Source: Burkholderiales bacterium (lineage in GTDB: Bacteria > Pseudomonadota > Gammaproteobacteria > Burkholderiales > SG8-39). Taken from it: a DNA stretch of 12,718 bases. Within the stretch, counting starts at the first letter, position 1. Every line of letters starts with the position of its first letter. The stretch lies in NCBI GenBank assembly GCA_020846575.1, contig JADLDQ010000076.1, positions 1-12,718 on the forward strand, given 5' to 3'. The notes under the pieces were generated by a model, which ran no database searches, was not told the DNA's origin, and worked only from the letters and a program-made list of their open reading frames with translations. Below, in pieces: positions 7,442 to 12,718 of this stretch. The translations under genes were made by a program, and so were the position numbers.

Positions 7442-8910
7442 ACCCCTCCCGGCCGGCAGGCGCGTGCCGTGCCCTGGTGATCTTCGGCGCGACCGGCGAC
7501 CTCGCGCGGCGCATGCTGTGGCCATCGCTGTACGCGCTGCACCGCGACGGCCTGCTGCCCGACCCGTTCCAGCTCGTGGGCGCCGCGACCCGGCCCGTCC
7601 CGGACGCGGCGTTCGTCGAGCGGGTGCGCGAGGCCATCCTCGCCTCCTCCAATGGGGACCACTTCGATCAGGCGGCGTTCGAGTCGTTCGCCGGGCGCAT
7701 CCGCTATGTGGCCGTCGATACCGGCTCCGAGGGCGGGCTCGCGTCCCTCGAAGCGGCGCTCGCGCCCGGCGAGGGCGGGGTCGTGTATTACCTCTCGACC
7801 GCCCCGGAGCACTTCGGGCCGATCTGCCAGCAGCTCGGCAGGAGCGGGCTGGCCGGCGCGGGCTGCCGCGTGGTGGTGGAAAAGCCCATCGGCACCAGCA
7901 CGGAAACGGCGCTGGCCGTGAACGAAGCCATCGGCACGGTGTTCGCCGAGCGCCAGGTGTTCCGCATCGACCACTACCTCGGCAAGGAGGCGGTGCAGAA
8001 TCTGCTCGCGCTGCGCTTCGCCAACGCCATCTTCGAGCCGCTGTGGAACTCGAACGCGATCGAACAGGTGCAGATCACGGTGGCCGAGACCGTGGGCATC
8101 GAGGGCCGCTGGGGCTACTACGACGGGGCGGGTGCGCTGCGCGACATGGTCCAGAGCCACCTGATGCAGCTCCTGTGCCTGGTGGCGATGGAGCCGCCGG
8201 CGAGCTTCACGCCTTCGGCGGTGCGCAACGAAAAGGTCAAGGTTCTGTGGTCGCTGCGGCCGTTCACGCGCGAGAGCGTCGCCACCCACACCGTGCGTGG
8301 CCAGTACGCCGCTGGATACGTCGAGGGTCGTCCCGTCCCGGGCTACCTGGAGGAGGAGGGGGCGCGCCCGGCGAGCGACACCGAGTCGTTCGTGGCGCTG
8401 CGCGCGCAGGTGGACAACTGGCGCTGGGCGGGCGTTCCGTTCTACCTGCGCACCGGCAAGCGCATGCGGCAGCGCTCCAGCGAGATCGTGATCCAGTTCA
8501 AGGCGGCGCCCTTCAACATCTTCGCGGGCATCGGCCAGCAGCTCACGGCCAACGTGCTCCTGATCAAGCTGCAGCCCCACGAGACCATCACGCTCACGCT
8601 CATGCACAAGAAGCCGGGGTTGAACGAGGTGCACCTGGGCGAGGTGCCGCTCAACCTGTCGCTCGCCGACGCGCTCGGCGCCGGCCGGCGCCGCATCGCC
8701 TACGAGCGCATGCTGCTCGACGTGCTGCGGGATAACCCGGCGCTGTTCGTGCGCCGCGACGAAGTCGAGGCGGCCTGGCGCTGGATCGACGGCATCGTCG
8801 AGGGGTGGCAGGCGGCGGGACAGAAAGTGCGGCCCTACGACGCCGGGAGCTGGGGCCCGAGCGCCGCGATCGCGCTCACCGAAAGGAACGGGCACTCCTG
8901 GCGCGAGTAG
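7438..8910 (+). CDS. zwf: Glucose-6-phosphate 1-dehydrogenase
   Basis: Zwf oxidises glucose 6-phosphate to 6-phosphogluconolactone with NADP+ or NAD+, supplying both the Entner-Doudoroff and pentose phosphate routes. The 490-residue protein has the coenzyme-binding FGATGDLARR (16-25), EKPIG (148-152), the substrate and active-site segment RIDHYLGKE (176-184) with D178 and H179, and QSHLMQLLCLVAMEPP (239-254) with the second catalytic histidine H241. The C-terminal domain carries VPFYLRTGKRM and QPHETITL. All catalytic positions appear intact. GTG 7438 is the start: it overlaps the eda stop as GTGA, gives the standard N-terminus, and any earlier start would run back into eda. The last gene of the block, it ends convergently with a Bug receptor 45 bases away. 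Confidence 0.96.
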   Translation: MNPSRPAGACRALVIFGATGDLARRMLWPSLYALHRDGLLPDPFQLVGAATRPVPDAAFVERVREAILASSNGDHFDQAAFESFAGRIRYVAVDTGSEGGLASLEAALAPGEGGVVYYLSTAPEHFGPICQQLGRSGLAGAGCRVVVEKPIGTSTETALAVNEAIGTVFAERQVFRIDHYLGKEAVQNLLALRFANAIFEPLWNSNAIEQVQITVAETVGIEGRWGYYDGAGALRDMVQSHLMQLLCLVAMEPPASFTPSAVRNEKVKVLWSLRPFTRESVATHTVRGQYAAGYVEGRPVPGYLEEEGARPASDTESFVALRAQVDNWRWAGVPFYLRTGKRMRQRSSEIVIQFKAAPFNIFAGIGQQLTANVLLIKLQPHETITLTLMHKKPGLNEVHLGEVPLNLSLADALGAGRRRIAYERMLLDVLRDNPALFVRRDEVEAAWRWIDGIVEGWQAAGQKVRPYDAGSWGPSAAIALTERNGHSWRE

Positions 8911-8922
8911 CGCGCGCCGTGA

Positions 8923-8959
8923 GCGGCGCGGTGAGCGCCGCAGCAGGCGCGGCGCTCAC
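8923..8959. terminator. Overlapping hairpins between convergent zwf and Bug gene
   Basis: Two mutually exclusive stems can form. GCGGCGC (8923-8929) pairs with GCGCCGC (8935-8941) around a 5-base loop. GTGAGCGCC (8931-8939) pairs with GGCGCTCAC (8951-8959) around 11 bases, and its right arm covers the stop codon of the minus-strand gene. There are no T-runs, so this is probably a shared transcript-end structure rather than a classical intrinsic terminator. Confidence 0.45.
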
Positions 8960-9954
8960 TCGAGCTTGAGCCCGATGTCCTTGAAGAGCTTGGTGTACGT
9001 GGCGAGTTCGCCCTGAACGAAGCGCGTCATCTCCTCGGGCGTGTGTCCCCACGGTGACAAACCCAGGGGATGCAGGGACTGCTTCACGAATGCTTCGTCC
9101 TGGAGCATCTTGCGGATCTCCCCGTTCAGCCGGCTTACCACCGGAGCGGGAGTCTTCGCCGGCGCCATCATTCCGATCCAGGTCTCCACGGCGTCCCCGG
9201 GCAGGGGAAGCGCCTCGGCCAGGGTCGGCGCGTCCGGGAAGAGGAAACTGCGCTCGGCGGAGACCACGCCGATCAGGCGCAGTTTGCCCGACCGGATATG
9301 CGCTGCCATGGGCGGCAGCGCGCTGAACAGGGTCAGGATCCGACCGGCGATGAGCTGCGGAATCGCATCGCCCAGCCCCTTGAACGGCACGTGCAGCATC
9401 CGGGCTCCGGTCATCTGCTCGAACAGCGCCGCCGCGATGTGGTCGCTCTTCGCGACCCCGGTCGAACCGTAGGTGATGTAGCCGGGCTTGGACCTGGCAA
9501 AGGCGACGAAATCCGCCGCGGTCTTCACCGGCAGGCTCGGATGCACGACCAGCGCATCGGTGTTGGTCGCGAGCGTGCCCACCGAAGTGAAGTCGCGCAG
9601 GGTGTCGAAGGGCCGCGGCTGGCCGGTGCTGATGGCCGCGGCTTCCACCTGGGCCTGTGAGCTTCCGAGCATCAGGAGCGTGTGCCCGTCGGGGGCGCTC
9701 CTCGCGGCGAAATCGGTCGCGATCCTGTTGCTGCCGCCCGGTTTGTTCTCGATGATCACGGGCTGGCCCAGGTTGGGCGACAGGTACTTGGCGACGACTC
9801 GACCCAGACTGTCGACGCTGCCCCCGGGCGGCACGGACAGGACAAAGCGCACGGGCTGGCTCGGATAGGACTGCGCACGGGCCGGCAACGCCGGCAGCAG
9901 GGCCGCCGCCAGGGCGATGGCGGCGACTGTCTTCAATGCATCGCACGATCTCAT
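8956..9954 (-). CDS. Bug/TctC family tripartite tricarboxylate transporter substrate-binding protein
   Basis: This is a periplasmic receptor of 332 residues. It has a Sec signal peptide (MRSCDALKTV, then a hydrophobic AAIALAAALLPAL core) with probable cleavage after ARA at residue 27. The mature protein shows the family's fixed start, YPSQPVRFVLSVPPGGSVDSL, followed by LGQPVIIENKPGGS, the HVPFKGLGDAIPQLIAG helix and FPDAPTLAEA. Such receptors typically bind organic acids, feeding a TctAB membrane pair or acting in sensing. No tctA or tctB is present here, as is common for the many orphan Bug genes of Burkholderiales. ATG 9954 is chosen because a strong AGGAGG precedes it and the signal peptide begins there; upstream in-frame starts would only add unrelated sequence. 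The ligand is unknown. Confidence 0.93.
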   Translation of the reverse strand: MRSCDALKTVAAIALAAALLPALPARAQSYPSQPVRFVLSVPPGGSVDSLGRVVAKYLSPNLGQPVIIENKPGGSNRIATDFAARSAPDGHTLLMLGSSQAQVEAAAISTGQPRPFDTLRDFTSVGTLATNTDALVVHPSLPVKTAADFVAFARSKPGYITYGSTGVAKSDHIAAALFEQMTGARMLHVPFKGLGDAIPQLIAGRILTLFSALPPMAAHIRSGKLRLIGVVSAERSFLFPDAPTLAEALPLPGDAVETWIGMMAPAKTPAPVVSRLNGEIRKMLQDEAFVKQSLHPLGLSPWGHTPEEMTRFVQGELATYTKLFKDIGLKLE

Positions 9955-9960
9955 TCGACA

Positions 9961-9966
9961 CCTCCT
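9961..9966 (-). promoter_or_regulatory. Strong ribosome binding site for the Bug gene
   Basis: AGGAGG on the minus strand lies 6 bases upstream of ATG 9954. It decides the start in favour of 9954 over upstream in-frame ATG codons near 9975 and 10119. Confidence 0.7.
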
Positions 9967-10041
9967 CGTTGCCATGAGCGTGAGTTGGAAACGGTGCGCC
10001 GCCGTGAACGGGAGCGCCTCGCGGGCACGCGGGCACGACGG

Positions 10042-10070
10042 CGAGCAGTTTAGCTCGATTGTCTGACAAT
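10042..10070. promoter_or_regulatory. Candidate GntR-type operator: ATTGTCTGACAAT dyad with adjacent inverted repeat
   Basis: Bases 10058-10070 read ATTGT-CTG-ACAAT, a perfect 5-base inverted repeat with a 3-base centre, of the TTGTC-N-GACAA type bound by FCD-subfamily GntR repressors. Directly beside it CGAGC (10042-10046) and GCTCG (10053-10057) form a second dyad. They lie about 90-115 bases upstream of the Bug start, in the 200-base gap after the ligase. This is the AT-richest spot of the gap, so a promoter is plausible, but no confident -35/-10 pair can be placed. No GntR gene is in the window. Confidence 0.45.
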
Positions 10071-10095
10071 ACCGGCCCGGACGGCATGTTTGCGG

Positions 10096-10117
10096 GGCGG
10101 CGCGGCAAGGCGCCGCC
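10096..10117 (-). terminator. GC hairpin downstream of the acyl-CoA synthetase
   Basis: GGCGGCGC (10096-10103) and GCGCCGCC (10110-10117) make a perfect 8-base stem with a 6-base loop, 38 bases past the ligase stop. There is no T-run on the minus strand. It could end or stabilise the ligase transcript, and it separates that gene from the operator-like dyad. Confidence 0.4.
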
Positions 10118-10154
10118 AATCGGCTGCGGCAGCAGCGTCAGTCGGGCGCCGGCC

Positions 10155-11684
10155 TCACACCCGCCGCCCGGCCGCGGCCCAGTAAGGATCGCGCAGGCGC
10201 TTCTTGAAGATCTTGCCGCTGTCTTGCCTGGGCAGCGCTTGCTCGAAACGGATGATCCGCGGTACCTGCAATCCGGACAGCCGCTCGCGCAGCTGTGCGC
10301 GCAGCGCGGATTCCTCCAGGCGCGCGCCCGGCAGCGGCTGTACGTGCGCCGCGAGGACTTCGCCGTACTCCTCGTCCGGTATGCCGAACACGGCGCAGTC
10401 GGCCACGCCGGGGCAGGCCGACAGCGCTTCCTCGATCTGCGCGGGAAAGATGTTCACGCCCCCGCAAATCACCAGGTCGCTCTTGCGCCCGCACAGGAAC
10501 AGAAAGCCCTCGCGGTCCAGATAGCCGATGTCGCCGGTGGCGATCAGGCCGCCGCGTTCGATTGCCGCACGCGCCTCGGGCCGGTTGCGGTAGGTGAAAT
10601 CCGGATAGGCGTGGTTGACCGCGGCGATCTCGCCTTCCTCGCCGGGCGGCAGCTCTGTGCCCGCATCGTCCAGCACCTTCACCGTGCAGCCGGGCAGCGC
10701 GCGCCCGACCGAGCCGGGCTTGCGCAGGGCCTCGGCCGAATCGATGAGCGTCACTGCACCGGTCTCGCTCTGGGCGTAGAACTCCCGGATCACCGGGCCG
10801 AACCACTCGATCATGGCGCGCTTCACCTGCGGCGCACAGGGCGCCGCGGAATGCACCACCCACTCCAGGGACGACAGGTCGTAGCGGCGGCGCACGCTCT
10901 GGGGCAGGCGCAGCAAGCGCACGAACAGTACCGGCACCATCAGGATCTGCGTGATCCGGTGTTTCTCGATGTTCGCGAGCAGCCGCTCGGGCTCGAAGCG
11001 CGGCTCGATCACGACCAGGCCACCGTCGCCGAACACGCTGTACGCGGTCTGCAGGTTGGCCGCCTGCATGGAGTGGTACAGCGGCCCGCAGATCAGCGAG
11101 CGCACGCCCGCACGGGCGCCGAAGCTCGCACAGGCCGTGCGCAGGCCGGCTTGTTCGCCGGCCGGGCCGGCGCAGGGACCGCGCTGAATGCCCTTCGGCG
11201 TGCCGGTGCTGCCCGAGGTGTAGGCGATCGAGCCGCGCGTGCGCGGCGCGACCGGGGTATGGGCCGGCAGCGCGCGCAGCCACGATTCCCACGCGAGGGC
11301 GCCCGCCGGCGCGAGGCAATCCTGCGCGTCCAGGGCGTACGCCTCGGCGACCTCGGCCGGGGTCGGTACCGCGACGCTCGGCACCCCGAGGTCTCCTATC
11401 GCTGCGGCGAGGTCCGCGTGCGCGATCACCGCCTTCGCACCCGAATCCCGCAGGATCGTGCGGATCTCGTGCGGCTGCGCATGCCAGTTGAGGGGTACGC
11501 TGTAGGCGCCCAGACCGCGGATCGCGACACACGCCTCCAGGAAGGCGATGTCGTTGCGCAGCAGCAGCGCGACCGAATCCGCCTCTTCGACGCCGAGCGC
11601 GGCGAGCCCGCGCATGGCGCGGCGCGCGTGCTCCTCGACCTGCGCGGAATCGACGACCCGGTTTCCCGAAACGATCCTACCCAA
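10155..11684 (-). CDS. AMP-dependent acyl-CoA synthetase (acid-CoA ligase)
   Basis: This 509-residue ANL-superfamily enzyme would activate a carboxylic acid with ATP and then form its CoA thioester. All core motifs are present: the phosphate loop YTSGSTGTPKG (155-165), LYHSMQ (202-207) at the substrate side, EFYAQSETG (301-309), ATGDIGYLDREGFLFLCGRKSD (382-403) with D385 and R400, and GGVNIFPAQIEEAL (408-421). The C-terminal catalytic lysine is K491 in DSGKIFKKRLRDPYW. Length fits bacterial FadD-like or aromatic/bile-acid-type ligases; substrate specificity cannot be read. No ATG is available near the N-terminus. TTG 11684 gives MGRIVSGNRVVDS, the expected start for this subgroup, with only a weak ribosome site. 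It lies between two Bug receptor genes on the same strand, suggesting uptake followed by activation of the acid. Confidence 0.92.
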   Translation of the reverse strand: MGRIVSGNRVVDSAQVEEHARRAMRGLAALGVEEADSVALLLRNDIAFLEACVAIRGLGAYSVPLNWHAQPHEIRTILRDSGAKAVIAHADLAAAIGDLGVPSVAVPTPAEVAEAYALDAQDCLAPAGALAWESWLRALPAHTPVAPRTRGSIAYTSGSTGTPKGIQRGPCAGPAGEQAGLRTACASFGARAGVRSLICGPLYHSMQAANLQTAYSVFGDGGLVVIEPRFEPERLLANIEKHRITQILMVPVLFVRLLRLPQSVRRRYDLSSLEWVVHSAAPCAPQVKRAMIEWFGPVIREFYAQSETGAVTLIDSAEALRKPGSVGRALPGCTVKVLDDAGTELPPGEEGEIAAVNHAYPDFTYRNRPEARAAIERGGLIATGDIGYLDREGFLFLCGRKSDLVICGGVNIFPAQIEEALSACPGVADCAVFGIPDEEYGEVLAAHVQPLPGARLEESALRAQLRERLSGLQVPRIIRFEQALPRQDSGKIFKKRLRDPYWAAAGRRV

Positions 11685-11730
11685 GGATGCCCTGCCAGGC
11701 GCCGGGACAAGCGCGAACCAGGGCGGGTCC

Positions 11731-11761
11731 CGGTTGCGTGGCGAAGCGTTCGCCGAAACCG
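11731..11761. terminator. Hairpin between the Bug receptor and ligase genes
   Basis: CGGTT (11731-11735) with AACCG (11757-11761), and inside it GGCGAA (11740-11745) with TTCGCC (11749-11754) around GCG, fold into a two-part stem about 30 bases beyond the receptor stop. A second inverted repeat, CCGGGAC (11702-11708) and GTCCCGG (11727-11733), competes with it. Such structures often raise receptor mRNA relative to the downstream gene. There is no T-run, so full termination is doubtful. Confidence 0.4.
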
Positions 11762-11789
11762 GGCGCGATCCTGGCCGCCGCGCCGGCGC

Positions 11790-12718
11790 TCAGTCGATCT
11801 TCGCGCCCGATTGCTTCACGGCGCGCGTCCACTTGGGGATTTCCGCGGCTACGAGCGCGGCAAGCTCCTCGGGCGTGCTGCCGGAGGGCTCCATCCCCTG
11901 CTTGGAGAAGGCATCGCGGACTTCCCGGCTGGCGAGCGACTTCACGACCTCGGCGTTCAAGCGCTGCAGCACGGCCGGCGTCAGGCCCCGGGGCGCGAAC
12001 AGCGCGAACCAGATGCTGAACTCGAATCCCGGCAGACCGGCCTCGGCCGCGGTGGGAACCTCCGGCAGGCGGGCGAACCGGGTGGGCAGGGTGACCGCGA
12101 AGACCTTGAGCTTCCCGCTCGCGAGGAACGGCCCGAAAGCCGTGTAGAGATCGAACATCGCCTGCACGCGGCCGGCGATGAAGTCCGTCATGGCGGGGGC
12201 GACGCCCTTGTAGGGCACGTGCAGCAGATCGACCCCAGCCTGGATCTTGAACATCTCGCCGACGATGTTTCCCGTCAGGTTCCCCGAGGCGTAGCTGAGC
12301 TTTCCCGGCTGGGACTTCGCCAGTGCGATGAATTCCTTCAGCGTGCCCGCCGGCACTGTGCCGTGTACACCGACCAGGAGCGGCGCATTGATGAGAAGGC
12401 TGACCGGGGTGAACGACTTGATCGGGTCGTACGCGAGATTCGGGTACAGCGCGGGCGCGCTGCCGTGGGTGCCGGTGGTGCCGAAGAACAGCGTGTAACC
12501 GTCCGCCGGCAGCTTGGCGGCCGCTTCGGCTGCTATCGTTCCTCCGGCCCCGCCGCGGTTCTCCACCAGTATCGGCTGCCCCAGTCCGTCCGCAAGGTGC
12601 TTGGAGAGTACGCGCCCGAGTATGTCCGTCGGACCTCCGGGCGGAAACGGCACGATCAGCCGTATCGGCTTGGACGGAAAGCCCTGGGACATCGCCGTGA
12701 CGGGCGCGCTCGCCCAGC
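11790..12718 (-). CDS. Bug/TctC family substrate-binding protein, 5' end cut by the window
   Basis: This is a second, clearly different Bug-type periplasmic receptor. From the MSQ codon at 12692 there are 300 residues: FPSKPIRLIVPFPPGGPTD, LGQPILVENRGGAGG, LLHVPYKGVAPAMTDFIAG, and LPEVPTAAEAGLPGFE, all standard family blocks. The frame stays open past that methionine to the window edge as WASAPVTA then MSQGFPSKP. This looks like the end of a signal peptide with cleavage after VTA, so the ATG at 12692 is not the real start and about 20-25 codons lie outside the window. It is followed by the acyl-CoA synthetase after 105 bases on the same strand. It has no tctAB partner here, and the ligand is unknown. 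Confidence 0.93.
   Translation of the reverse strand, partial: WASAPVTAMSQGFPSKPIRLIVPFPPGGPTDILGRVLSKHLADGLGQPILVENRGGAGGTIAAEAAAKLPADGYTLFFGTTGTHGSAPALYPNLAYDPIKSFTPVSLLINAPLLVGVHGTVPAGTLKEFIALAKSQPGKLSYASGNLTGNIVGEMFKIQAGVDLLHVPYKGVAPAMTDFIAGRVQAMFDLYTAFGPFLASGKLKVFAVTLPTRFARLPEVPTAAEAGLPGFEFSIWFALFAPRGLTPAVLQRLNAEVVKSLASREVRDAFSKQGMEPSGSTPEELAALVAAEIPKWTRAVKQSGAKID

Noticed and set aside
7309..8895. 528-codon minus-strand frame opposite zwf
   Set aside because: Composition rich in His/Arg/Glu/Ala without any domain; mirror frame of zwf.

Overview
This GC-rich 12.7 kb window looks like a chromosomal segment of a betaproteobacterium, probably in or near the Burkholderiales. The assignment rests on two tripartite-tricarboxylate-type (Bug/TctC) periplasmic receptors without TctA/TctB, a long-form PyrF with the DAKRGDIG motif, an Entner-Doudoroff operon, and high GC at third codon positions. 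No rRNA, tRNA, insertion sequence or CRISPR array was seen.

Left part (1-1534), accessory-like. It opens with a truncated CRISPR-associated ring-nuclease-like protein of the NE0113 family. About 65-100 N-terminal residues are recognisable, followed by an unrelated hydrophobic, basic tail. Thirteen bases later comes a small basic secreted protein of unknown function. Facing them is a Uma2-family (PD-(D/E)XK) protein with a TATAAT box upstream. This part is visibly less GC-rich than the rest.

Middle (1639-8910). The minus strand carries pyrF (orotidine 5'-phosphate decarboxylase), possibly preceded by a short overlapping reading frame. Divergent from it on the plus strand are an MFS transporter and an EamA/DMT transporter that overlap each other. 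They are followed by a tightly packed Entner-Doudoroff block, edd-eda-zwf, joined by ATGA and GTGA start/stop overlaps. Zwf oxidises glucose 6-phosphate, Edd dehydrates 6-phosphogluconate, and Eda splits KDPG to pyruvate and glyceraldehyde 3-phosphate. The lactonase (pgl) that would link Zwf to Edd is not in the window.

Right part (8956-12718), all on the minus strand: a Bug receptor cut by the window end, an AMP-dependent acyl-CoA synthetase starting at TTG, and a second Bug receptor with a strong AGGAGG site. A perfect ATTGT-CTG-ACAAT dyad lies about 100 bases upstream of the second receptor and looks like a GntR-type operator. Together they suggest capture of an organic acid and its activation to a CoA thioester; the substrate cannot be read from the sequence.

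Most of the window is ordinary metabolism. The items most worth a second look are the truncated ring-nuclease/secreted-protein pair at the left edge, the operator-like dyad, the receptor-ligase-receptor cluster, and the repeat-bearing region upstream of pyrF.
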